Source of the DNA: Microcaldota archaeon
Lineage (GTDB): Archaea; Micrarchaeota; Micrarchaeia; Micrarchaeales; Micrarchaeaceae
NCBI GenBank assembly: GCA_028866715.1
Contig: JAGWHO010000001.1
Location: 1 to 64,000, forward strand
Direction of reading: 5' to 3'
Length of the DNA stretch: 64,000 bases
Position 1 is the stretch's first letter, and the number at the start of each line of letters is the position of its first letter. A program made the translations under genes and the position numbers. Below, in pieces: positions 51,626 through 59,807 of the stretch. The notes under the pieces are model-generated. The model searched no databases, had not been told where the DNA came from, and saw only the letters and a program-made list of their open reading frames with translations.

Positions 51626-51683
51626 GATTAGCTTCTTCTGATAAGGTATTTATAGGAATAGCAGAGGGAACTGCCGAGGGCGT

Positions 51684-52421
51684 TTACCTCTTGAGAAGCG
51701 AGAACCTGTTCATGTAGAGCTCGCTCTGCAGCACTATCAGGAACGGCATTATGAACAATGAGTTGAACACGAGCATTATGTACCTTGATGCAAGGGTTCC
51801 GGTAGCAATTATGAACACGAAATCGAAAAAGCTTATCAGGGCAATCGACACCGCGAGCCATAGCAGGAAGTAATCAAACCTCTTTATGAAGAACGCGGTG
51901 CTTGCATCGAGCGCTCTTGCCAGCCTGTTGTCATCTATGACTATCGACGTCGGAGCATAGAAGAAGAACGGCGTGACAGCCAGGCCCACTATCGCGGTTA
52001 TTATCCCGGAATAGCCTGTCGGGTAGCTTAAGACGTTCGCGATGATAATTATCACGGCCCATGCCAGCAGGACAGCGAAGACCTTGGCCGTATATTTCTC
52101 AAGCCCTTCGAACACCTCCCGCGTTATCCTTGTTCTGGTCCTGCCGTGCTTGACTATCACGTTTATCGCCACAATAGCAAAGCTGAGGAACAGCAGCGAG
52201 AAGAACAATGCTGCAACGATTATCGCTGTGCTGAATATGTTGAGATTTAGGAATATGCTTGCAGTCCTGAGGAATATCGCGCCTGCGTCATTGTATGTGG
52301 GGAATGACGCGAACACCGGTATGAGGAACGCTATGACGAACGCAAGCGAGAATAGCAGCAGCATCTTTATGTTAGAGAGGTATGTGCCTGCAGCGTATTT
52401 CAGTATGTTTGATCTTGGCAT
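51684..52421 (-). CDS. Polytopic membrane protein of unknown function
   Basis: The 245-aa protein has about six helices and a basic first segment (MPRSNILKYAAGTYLSNIK). It lacks the family signature of the six genes that follow. A cytoplasmic loop KHGRTRTRITREVFEGLEKY is basic. The pattern is like DUF4013-type membrane proteins, but I cannot be sure. It lies between the pilin gene and the channel genes on the same strand, downstream of the pilin terminator, so it may begin the main operon. Confidence 0.7.
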   Translation of the reverse strand: MPRSNILKYAAGTYLSNIKMLLLFSLAFVIAFLIPVFASFPTYNDAGAIFLRTASIFLNLNIFSTAIIVAALFFSLLFLSFAIVAINVIVKHGRTRTRITREVFEGLEKYTAKVFAVLLAWAVIIIIANVLSYPTGYSGIITAIVGLAVTPFFFYAPTSIVIDDNRLARALDASTAFFIKRFDYFLLWLAVSIALISFFDFVFIIATGTLASRYIMLVFNSLFIMPFLIVLQSELYMNRFSLLKR

Positions 52422-52513
52422 CTACTGACCCGTTTCCATAGTTGTTTATAGAGCAATCAATAAATATGTAGCTATTCGCGACGCTAGCCTTTCATTGAAT
52501 AAAATAAAAAGAG

Positions 52514-52533
52514 GTAATGCCGAACGGCATTAC
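52514..52533 (-). terminator. Strong terminator after the candidate pilin gene
   Basis: GTAATGCCG at 52514-52522 pairs perfectly with CGGCATTAC at 52525-52533 across an AA loop (TT on the minus strand). On the minus strand the stem is followed by CTCTTTTTATTTTATT. A 9-bp stem plus a U-rich tract is an intrinsic-type terminator placed 13 bases past the stop codon. Confidence 0.75.
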
Positions 52534-52546
52534 GCTTCAATGCTTA

Positions 52547-53071
52547 TCAGCAGCTTGTCTGCGCGCTTCCTGATCCGCCGCCTGTGCTTATCAGCAGGCC
52601 CAGTATGTACGGAGAGAGCAACGCTATTATTATGCCGATAACGCCTCCCATGAGCATACCCATTCCGTATCCCTGGATCTGACCCTTAGTCGTTCCCGGT
52701 ACAACGTGTCCGCCGGCATAGAGCGCACCGCCGAGAATCATCAGCGCAAGGCCCAGTATGAATATCGCGCTGTGTATGTCGTTGTAAATAGTGCATATTG
52801 ATGAGTTGACCTGCGTCACCCCGCCTGAAGAACTGCTAGAGCTCGTGGAGCCGCACGTCCATGTGCCAGAAGGGCTTGAGCATGGCTGCGGAGTGCATCC
52901 TGCGCCGCAGGCTGTGCTTCCGCACGTGCTTGTAGGCGATGTACACTGTGATGATGCCAACGGGATAAACGACCCCGCGAAACCGAACATGAACAGGATC
53001 GCGAACCCGACCTTCGAATAAGCGAAGATTTTCTGCGAAAGTGTCATTGCGTTCAGAGATTTTATTCCCAT
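52547..53071 (-). CDS. Candidate VirB2/TrbC-like pilin, Cys-rich
   Basis: The 174-aa protein has a basic N terminus, a signal-like helix (about 17-40, ending ASS|Q) and a Cys-rich exposed segment with eight Cys and many Ser. Two hydrophobic helices follow, AIFILGLALMILGGALYAGG and GMGMLMGGVIGIIIALLSPYILGLL, separated by a short polar loop. Two helices with a tight loop after a cleaved leader is the layout of VirB2/TrbC pilins. ATG 53071 follows GTGATAAAG. The gene has its own TATA (53105-53116) and terminator, so it can be expressed in excess of the rest. Identity as a pilin is inferred. Confidence 0.62.
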   Translation of the reverse strand: MGIKSLNAMTLSQKIFAYSKVGFAILFMFGFAGSFIPLASSQCTSPTSTCGSTACGAGCTPQPCSSPSGTWTCGSTSSSSSSGGVTQVNSSICTIYNDIHSAIFILGLALMILGGALYAGGHVVPGTTKGQIQGYGMGMLMGGVIGIIIALLSPYILGLLISTGGGSGSAQTSC

Positions 53072-53104
53072 CTTTATCACTTCACTAGTTGATAATATGC
53101 AGGG

Positions 53105-53116
53105 TTATATTTTAAA
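53105..53116 (-). promoter_or_regulatory. TATA box of the candidate pilin gene
   Basis: The minus strand reads TTTAAAATATAA about 35-45 bases before ATG 53071, leaving a short leader with an AGTGAAGTGAT ribosome-binding site. This separates the gene from the surface protein gene upstream and suggests independent expression. Confidence 0.55.
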
Positions 53117-53142
53117 TAGCTTTGGGTAATTCAAACGCGGTG

Positions 53143-55134
53143 TCAAGAAGCTAGGACAACCTCGTATATGCTCTGCTGCTGGCCGGTTACCCTGTCAGAC
53201 ACCCGAAACTGCAGTGTGTACTGGCCTGGCGCTGATGGCGTGAACGAATATGAGAGGCTGCTGCCAAGACCTGACTGCACGTTTGCGCCGTTCTGGAATA
53301 CGGTTATGGAGTACTGACCTGATCCTCCAGACACTGAAACTGTAGATGAGAATGAATGCCCGACGCTTACTGAAGCTACGCCTGAAGGCGGAGTCAAGCT
53401 GAGGCTGAGCTGACCTCCAGATGCCACTGTGGTCGAAGTCGGAGTAGTGGTTGTCGTGGAGGTGCCGCCTCCTGCAGATACAACCTCGTAGACGCTCTGC
53501 TGCTGGCCAGTTACCCTGTCAACAACCTTGAACTGTATTGTGTAAAGGCCTGGCGAAGACGGAGCGAACGAGTATGTCCAGCTGCTGCCCAATGCCGACT
53601 GCACCTCTGCATTGTTCTGGTATACGTATATGGTGTACTGGCCCGATCCTCCAGACACAGATACTGTTGACGAGAATTGCTGCCCTACGCTGACAGATGT
53701 CACGCCTGATGGCGGGGTAAGCGAAAGCGAGAGTTGCGTGTACGTCTGCGGTATTGTTGTGGTGCTTACCGACACGCTTCCGCCGCTATACGGAGTGGTG
53801 CCGCTGCCTGATGAAGCGGCTCCGCCTGAGCCCTGCGAGTTCACAACCGCATAATACACCACCTTATGCGCACCAGAAGAATCGAGCACGTCGAACTCTG
53901 CCTGGTATGTTGCGGCTATGGCAGGAGTGAACGTGTACAGGTAGCTCTGGCCGCTGTTCGAGTTGGCCGTGGTTTGGTACTGGCCGTTTAGATAAACCGT
54001 GATGTAGCACGGAGTGCACAGGCTGCTCTGCGGGGTTACCGATATCTGCGCCTGGTTGCCGACAGGAACTGACAGGTAGCCCGGTGTCACGGTAGCGGTT
54101 ATGCCGCCGCTTGCCGCCGTGCCTGTGGAGGTTCCTGAAGTGGTTCCTCCTGACGATACGACATCCATGACTACAGTTGCTGTTGCCTGGTTGCCGTTCT
54201 TGTCAGTGACCACGACACCGAGAGGTGTTGTGCCGACTGAGTAGCCCGTGAAATAATATGTCCATGAATATCCGACAAGGCCTGTTACGCTGTACTGCAG
54301 AGACCCTGACGAACCGAGAAGCTGCGAGCCCTGATATATGCTTACGGTGTACGGAGGAACGCCGCCGTTAATATTGGTCGTTATAGCCTGCGTGGATCCT
54401 ACGTTGACTTTCTGATAGCTTGGCGATACAGATATCTGCGGGTTTATCTGGTTCTGGAATGGATTAGGTACAGCGGATACAGAAGCGCTCCCTAGCGCTG
54501 TTTGACCCGAGAGGTCTGTGACCCTGAACTGCATGCTGTAAGGGCCGACAGTGCTAGGCGTAATTGTAAATGTGTACGGAGAGTATGTGCTGTCATAATA
54601 TGACGGGTATGACTGCCCGTTTACTATAGGCGTTATAGTGTATCCCGGGTTGCCGCCATACGGCAGGACCGTCAATGAGACGCTGTCGCCTACCTGCGTG
54701 GATGTCGACTGCGGAGAGACAGACACTGTAAGAGGGTTTGCGCTCACTATTGACGGAGACACCTGTATCTCCTGCGTTGCCGTAGACTCCAATCCGGTTG
54801 CCGGATCGGTTACATAGAACTCTATGACGTAAAATCCTGACTGGCTGGGAGTGTACTGCAGCGAGAACAGTGACTGCGCAGATCCCGATGACAAGACCTG
54901 GGCGCTTGAAGACCCTCCGAGCTTTGCCTGCACCTGGCAGATGCTGCTGCACCCGGATATGTAGACGTTGAGCTGTATCGGCGAGCCCACTGTCGCGGTT
55001 ATGTCAGGGTTGGAAACCTGAGCAGTGAGCTGCGCATACTGCCCGTTACTGTAATAACCGTTGCTCTGCGCGATTGCGAGCCCTGCAAGTACGATAACGA
55101 GGACAGCAGGCAGCAATGAATAGCCAGTTCTCAT
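53143..55134 (-). CDS. Secreted surface protein with Ig-like repeats
   Basis: A signal peptide (about 1-22, LAIAQ) is followed by six or seven beta-sandwich repeats of about 90 residues in 663 aa. The last two repeats are nearly identical (PPSGV-SVSVG...FSSTVSVSGGSGQY...DRVTGQQQS-YEVV). Linkers are Ser/Thr/Gly-rich. There is no C-terminal membrane anchor, so it is released or held by partners. The start is ATG 55134. It could be an adhesin or the outer part of the machine encoded downstream. Similar Ig/PKD heads are on two of the channel proteins. Confidence 0.75.
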   Translation of the reverse strand: MRTGYSLLPAVLVIVLAGLAIAQSNGYYSNGQYAQLTAQVSNPDITATVGSPIQLNVYISGCSSICQVQAKLGGSSSAQVLSSGSAQSLFSLQYTPSQSGFYVIEFYVTDPATGLESTATQEIQVSPSIVSANPLTVSVSPQSTSTQVGDSVSLTVLPYGGNPGYTITPIVNGQSYPSYYDSTYSPYTFTITPSTVGPYSMQFRVTDLSGQTALGSASVSAVPNPFQNQINPQISVSPSYQKVNVGSTQAITTNINGGVPPYTVSIYQGSQLLGSSGSLQYSVTGLVGYSWTYYFTGYSVGTTPLGVVVTDKNGNQATATVVMDVVSSGGTTSGTSTGTAASGGITATVTPGYLSVPVGNQAQISVTPQSSLCTPCYITVYLNGQYQTTANSNSGQSYLYTFTPAIAATYQAEFDVLDSSGAHKVVYYAVVNSQGSGGAASSGSGTTPYSGGSVSVSTTTIPQTYTQLSLSLTPPSGVTSVSVGQQFSSTVSVSGGSGQYTIYVYQNNAEVQSALGSSWTYSFAPSSPGLYTIQFKVVDRVTGQQQSVYEVVSAGGGTSTTTTTPTSTTVASGGQLSLSLTPPSGVASVSVGHSFSSTVSVSGGSGQYSITVFQNGANVQSGLGSSLSYSFTPSAPGQYTLQFRVSDRVTGQQQSIYEVVLAS

Positions 55135-55245
55135 CGACAACAACCTATAATAGTATTTACGGATTACCTTATATTTATACTTATAATCGCCTTGTTACGG
55201 TATGAGACAGAAAAGGCATATTTAAATACCTTGCTGTTGGGTTGC

Positions 55246-56199
55246 TCAATCGTACAGGGTCGCGCCTATGGTCCCGTTGTTCACTGCCTGCGAGCCGGTG
55301 TTGACAAGCGTCACTGTATACGTAGACGCGTTTGTGGGCGTTCCGTATATCGGGATGGTTATGTTGTAGTTCGAGCCTCCTGGGAAGTTGAGGATGTAAT
55401 ACGGGCCGGCCTTGTTGCTTGCCGTCACCCTGAACGGAAACGCGTCGGTCACGTTCAGGACGACCTTTCCGGAGTACCACGTTATGAATCTTATGGCATA
55501 TTCCTGACCCTGCGATATCTGAAGCGCGCTCCTTGGCAGTATGATGTCTTTGTAGCCGAGCTGCACGTGCCTTGTCAGGTTGTGAACCTGCTGCTGAAGG
55601 CCGAATATTGTCGAGTTGAGGCCCTGCGCGTTTGCGCTGCTGTTCGAGAGTTCCGTATTGAGGAACGATATGTCAGAATGCAGATTCTGTATCGTTATGT
55701 TCTTGTTGCTTAGTGCGCTCTGCAGGGTCACAACCTGGTCTCTCAGCCTGCTGAAATTGGTCCTGTAATCAGAGAGATTCGAAAGCTGGGATGAGAGCGC
55801 GGAGTTCTGCGCGGACAGCGAAACGACTGTGCTGTTCGACGTCTGCAGGTTTGCGTTAAGCATAAGAGCTATGACAATTGAGGCGACAAGAGCTGCGGCA
55901 AGGCCTGCCATGATGAGCTTGTGCCTCTGGGCCAGGCCGTAGACCGCCTTTGCCTCTGTGCCTATTCCGGTCTCGGCCTTCTTTGCGAGCTCCTGGACCT
56001 CTGTGCCTGCGCCTTGTGCGTACTTGGGCTGCACAGTGCCTATGAACTCGGCCTCTATCGGCTGTTCCTGCTTCTGCGCCTCCGGCGCTGGCGCCTCAGG
56101 TTTCGGCGCCTCAGGCTGAGGCGTTCCTGCCGGCTGCGCCTCAGGTGCTTGAGGATCAGGCTGAGGGTCTTCCTTTTTGCCCTTGGGATTTCTGGCCAT
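55246..56199 (-). CDS. Bitopic coiled-coil membrane protein, VirB10-like layout
   Basis: The 317-aa product has a Pro/Ala/Glu-rich cytoplasmic N terminus (about 1-50) and one membrane helix (about 93-116). An extracytoplasmic coiled coil follows (about 125-205, SALSSQLSNLSDYRTNFSRLRDQVVTLQSAL), and then a C-terminal beta domain (about 215-317) with N-glycosylation sequons. The topology recalls VirB10 or VirB8 scaffolds, but no sequence motif proves it. It is upstream of the surface protein on the same strand with its own promoter. Confidence 0.65.
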   Translation of the reverse strand: MARNPKGKKEDPQPDPQAPEAQPAGTPQPEAPKPEAPAPEAQKQEQPIEAEFIGTVQPKYAQGAGTEVQELAKKAETGIGTEAKAVYGLAQRHKLIMAGLAAALVASIVIALMLNANLQTSNSTVVSLSAQNSALSSQLSNLSDYRTNFSRLRDQVVTLQSALSNKNITIQNLHSDISFLNTELSNSSANAQGLNSTIFGLQQQVHNLTRHVQLGYKDIILPRSALQISQGQEYAIRFITWYSGKVVLNVTDAFPFRVTASNKAGPYYILNFPGGSNYNITIPIYGTPTNASTYTVTLVNTGSQAVNNGTIGATLYD

Positions 56200-56401
56200 C
56201 TTTACCGCGATTAATTACTGCTACCAATGAGTGCGTCCTTATATTTATACCTTCTTTTCCGAGCAGTTTGACGATAATTCCTTGTTATTTTGAGCAGCTG
56301 CCCAAATAGCAGGTAATGCGGATAAATGCGATATTTTTATATAGTTGCACAGGAAAGATAAATTGCATTTATTCGCTTCTTGTAAGATGCATAGTGGGCA
56401 C

Positions 56402-58093
56402 ATGAAGATACTTGAGCTTGACGTTGACAGGATAGGCTTCGAGCTGATAAAGCCTGAGGCAAAGGCATACGAGGAGAGCAGCGAGAAGAAGTTCTCAATA
56501 GAGGATGCGATGGCGCTCTTCGTGAGCATAGAATCCGGAGACGATGAGGCGGTCGCGGACAAGGCGATTGCGGATCTCAAGAAGCACATGGCGCAGCTCA
56601 AGAGAAGCAAGGTTGTGCTGTACCCGTTCGCGCACCTTAGCGGCAACCTCGAAGAGCCGAAGAGGGCCATGCAGCTTTTCGACTACATGTTCGAAAACGT
56701 TTCGAAGGAATTCGAAACAGTAAAGGCGCCTTTTGGATGGAACAAGAAATTAGAGATATCGGTCAAAGGGCATCCGCTTGCCGAGAGGTCAAGGACTTTC
56801 AGCAGTGCCGCTCAAGCAGAACCAAAATTACAGAAGAAGGCAAAGCCCATAGACACATCGATAGTCAGGAAGAGCGACGTTTCAGGACTGCCTGAAACGG
56901 ACCACAGGACAATAGGCGAAAGACTTGACATCTTCTCGCAGCAGGAGGTCTCACCAGGCATGATATACTGGCACGCCAACGGATATGTGATATACAGGCA
57001 GCTGCTTGTGCTCATTAGGGAGAAGCTTGATGAGTACAACTACGAGGAGCTAAGTCTCCCGGCACTGGCGAACATCGCGCTGTGGAAGGTAAGCGGCCAT
57101 CTCGATCATTACAACAAGAACATGTTCATGCTTGACTCCGATGGAGAGCAGCTGGGCATAAAGCCGATGAACTGCCCTTCTACGATTCTCGTGTACAAGT
57201 CGAGGAAGTGGAGCTATAGAGACCTGCCTTGGAGGACAGCAGTCAACGACAAGCTGTACAGGAACGAGATAAGCGGATCTTTGACAGGCATGTTCAGGGT
57301 AAGGGAATTGACCATGGACGACGGCCATGTCTTCTGCAGGGAAGACCAGGTCGAAAACGAGATAAAGATTGCGCTCAAGATGATACAGGAAGTTCTAGAG
57401 ATAATAGGCATGGACTACATTGTAAGATTGTCTACGATGCCTGAGGACCATTTGGGCGACGAGAAGCTTTGGGAGCAGGCAACCGAGAATCTCAAGGCCG
57501 CACTGAAGTCGAACAAGATAAAGTATGAGATCAAGGAGGGCGAGGGTGCCTTCTATGGCCCGAAGATAGAGTTTGAACTGATAGATGCGATGAAGAGGAG
57601 GTGGCAGGGCGCCACAATACAGCTTGATTACCAATTGCCGCTAAGGTTCGGGATAGAATACACAGGCGAAGACGGAAAGGCGCACACGCCGGTCTTGATA
57701 CACAGGGCAATTCTTGGGACGCTTGAGAGGTTCATTGGGGCGCTCATAGAGCACTACCAGGGCAAGTTCCCGACATGGCTCGCGCCTGTGCAGGTGAAGG
57801 TTGTCTCCATATCGGAGCAGAGCAATGCGTATGCTGCAAACATATTCAACGAATTAAAGAAGGGCAAGATAAGGGCGAAGCTCGACGATTCTGACCGCAC
57901 TCTAGATTACAAGATAAGGGAGGCGCAGATGCAGAAGGTTCCGTATATAGTTATCGTGGGCAAGAAAGAGGAGGATGCAGGCACCATTGCCGTGAGGGCA
58001 AGGAGCGGCGGCCAGAAGTTCGGCGTCAAGATATCTGATTTCGTCGAGAAGATACAGAACGAGACGGCGATGAGGGTGAAGAGCCCCAACTAG
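56402..58093 (+). CDS. thrS: Threonyl-tRNA synthetase with archaeal editing domain
   Basis: A class II synthetase (563 aa). The N-terminal about 135 residues (KILELDVDRIGFELIKPEAK) are the archaeal DTD-like editing domain that removes Ser from tRNA-Thr. The catalytic core has CPST in the zinc-binding segment (MNCPST) and motif 2 (YRNEISGSLTGMFRVRELTMDDGHVFC). Motif 3 is HRAILGTLERFIGALIEHYQGKFP. The anticodon domain is C-terminal. I use ATG 56402, where family similarity begins. Confidence 0.94.
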   Translation: MKILELDVDRIGFELIKPEAKAYEESSEKKFSIEDAMALFVSIESGDDEAVADKAIADLKKHMAQLKRSKVVLYPFAHLSGNLEEPKRAMQLFDYMFENVSKEFETVKAPFGWNKKLEISVKGHPLAERSRTFSSAAQAEPKLQKKAKPIDTSIVRKSDVSGLPETDHRTIGERLDIFSQQEVSPGMIYWHANGYVIYRQLLVLIREKLDEYNYEELSLPALANIALWKVSGHLDHYNKNMFMLDSDGEQLGIKPMNCPSTILVYKSRKWSYRDLPWRTAVNDKLYRNEISGSLTGMFRVRELTMDDGHVFCREDQVENEIKIALKMIQEVLEIIGMDYIVRLSTMPEDHLGDEKLWEQATENLKAALKSNKIKYEIKEGEGAFYGPKIEFELIDAMKRRWQGATIQLDYQLPLRFGIEYTGEDGKAHTPVLIHRAILGTLERFIGALIEHYQGKFPTWLAPVQVKVVSISEQSNAYAANIFNELKKGKIRAKLDDSDRTLDYKIREAQMQKVPYIVIVGKKEEDAGTIAVRARSGGQKFGVKISDFVEKIQNETAMRVKSPN

Positions 58094-58100
58094 TGGTAGT

Positions 58101-59807
58101 TTGTATACGCTTGGCATATGGGACGGACATGACGCAGGCGCAGCCCTTATTAGCGACGACAGGATAATATTCGCGGCGAACGAGGAGCGCTTCACCAAGA
58201 GAAAATTGGAGATAAACTTCCCGTTCAATTCCATTTCTGCTGCCCTGAAATTCGCCGAGATAAAACCCTCGGATGTTCAGCACATAGCGTTCACTACAAC
58301 GGAATTCACTAAGACGCTTGAGAGGGTATTCCCCTACATGAAGGAGTATTATTACAACTTCAGACGAAGGAAGATCCCTAGACCAAGATTCGAGGACATG
58401 AGGCACATACTGAAGTACTCGATGACGACTACAGGGGTGCTGCCGCTGTGCAACCAGCTGAGCAGCTCTGTAGTCAACAAAAATCTTAGTAGCATGGGCT
58501 TCTCAGGGTACAAGCTGCACATAGTCGACCATCACACTGCGCATGCGGCGACAGCAGCTTTCACTGCCCCGTTCAAGAGCTCTTTGGTGATAACGCTTGA
58601 CGGACTCGGGGACGGATTATCAGGCTCTGTGAGCACGCTCCACAACGGAAAGCTAGAGAGGCATCTGGCTATCGGCGCGAAAGATTCCATAGGCATATTC
58701 TTCGAGCAGGCAACGAACATAATAGGCATGCGTGAATTGGAAGATGAGGGCAAGGTCATGGCAATGGCCGATTACTCCTATCCATTCCAATTCGAGGAGA
58801 ATAAGCTGCAGCATTTCTTCTCGGTCACCGGCACGACGATAAAGGCGAAGTACTCGCCGGGAAGGCAGTTCGAGATGCTCCAAAGCATCGCATGGCAGAT
58901 GCCAAGGGAGCAGTTTGCGTACATGGCCCAGCAGCTTCTTGAAAATGTGCTCGTAAAGTTCACCAGCAACGTCATAGACAGGTATCATGTTGGAGATGTT
59001 GCGTTCGCAGGAGGGATCTTCGCGAACGTGAAGGCGAACATGATGGTGCGGTCGCTTTCGACGCTCAAGAGATGGCACGTATTCCCGCACATGGGAGACG
59101 GAGGCCTCGCGATGGGTGCGGCGCTTTATACTAACTACATGCTCAACGGCAGAACCTCATATGAATTCTCGCCGTATCTCGGGCCTTCGTACTCTGAAGA
59201 CGAGACAGAGAGCATGCTTGCCGGCGACAGAAGCCTCAGGATAGAGCACGAGAGCAAGCACGAGCAGGCGGCGCATGCCGCGGAGCTCATTGCTAACGGC
59301 GAATATATCTTCTGGTTCCAGAACAGGATGGAGTTCGGCCCGAGAGCATTGGGCGACAGGAGCATCCTTGCTTCTGCCGGGTCCGACACAGTAAAGGACA
59401 GGCTCAATATGTACGTAAAGAAGAGGGAGTGGTTCCAGCCTTTTGCGCCCTCGATGCTCGAGGAAGAGGCGGAGCACATCCTCGAATACGACGGCAAGGG
59501 TTATGACAAGTTCATGACATCGGCTTACGCGATAAGGAAGGGCATGCACGACAAGGCAAAATCCGTTATGCATGTCGACGGCACCGCAAGGCCGCACATG
59601 GTCGGGAACGAGAACGAGATTTACATGCTGCTATTAAAAGAGGTCAAGAGGCACACTGGTCGCGGCATGGTCCTGAACACAAGCTTCAACATACACGGAA
59701 AGCCGCTTGTGATGGATCCGAAGGACGCGCTTGAGACAATGAAGTCCACAAAGACGAAATACATGTTCATAAACGGCCTCTTTGTCACGAACAGGAATGG
59801 GATGTAG
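58101..59807 (+). CDS. Carbamoyltransferase, NodU/TobZ family
   Basis: These enzymes carbamoylate sugars or small molecules from carbamoyl phosphate and ATP. The N-terminal Kae1-like ASKHA domain opens YTLGIWDGHDAGAALI, with the metal pair HHTAHAATA, LDGLGDGLSGS, and FAGGIFANVKANM. The C-terminal YrdC-like part has FGPRALGDRSILASA and NTSFNIHGKPLV. The 568-aa length is normal. The start is TTG 58101, seven bases after thrS. Next to glycosyltransferases, it probably decorates a glycan. Confidence 0.9.
   Translation: MYTLGIWDGHDAGAALISDDRIIFAANEERFTKRKLEINFPFNSISAALKFAEIKPSDVQHIAFTTTEFTKTLERVFPYMKEYYYNFRRRKIPRPRFEDMRHILKYSMTTTGVLPLCNQLSSSVVNKNLSSMGFSGYKLHIVDHHTAHAATAAFTAPFKSSLVITLDGLGDGLSGSVSTLHNGKLERHLAIGAKDSIGIFFEQATNIIGMRELEDEGKVMAMADYSYPFQFEENKLQHFFSVTGTTIKAKYSPGRQFEMLQSIAWQMPREQFAYMAQQLLENVLVKFTSNVIDRYHVGDVAFAGGIFANVKANMMVRSLSTLKRWHVFPHMGDGGLAMGAALYTNYMLNGRTSYEFSPYLGPSYSEDETESMLAGDRSLRIEHESKHEQAAHAAELIANGEYIFWFQNRMEFGPRALGDRSILASAGSDTVKDRLNMYVKKREWFQPFAPSMLEEEAEHILEYDGKGYDKFMTSAYAIRKGMHDKAKSVMHVDGTARPHMVGNENEIYMLLLKEVKRHTGRGMVLNTSFNIHGKPLVMDPKDALETMKSTKTKYMFINGLFVTNRNGM

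Noticed and set aside
36165-53071. Reading the secretion-like cluster as an integrated conjugative element
   Set aside because: No relaxase, coupling protein, recombinase, terminal repeats or tRNA junction is present, and housekeeping genes abut both sides.
36165-53071. Reading the cluster as an archaeal type IV pilus/archaellum locus
   Set aside because: There is no PilB/FlaI-type ATPase, no FlaJ-type protein and no class III signal peptide pilins. The ATPase is VirB4/HerA-like.
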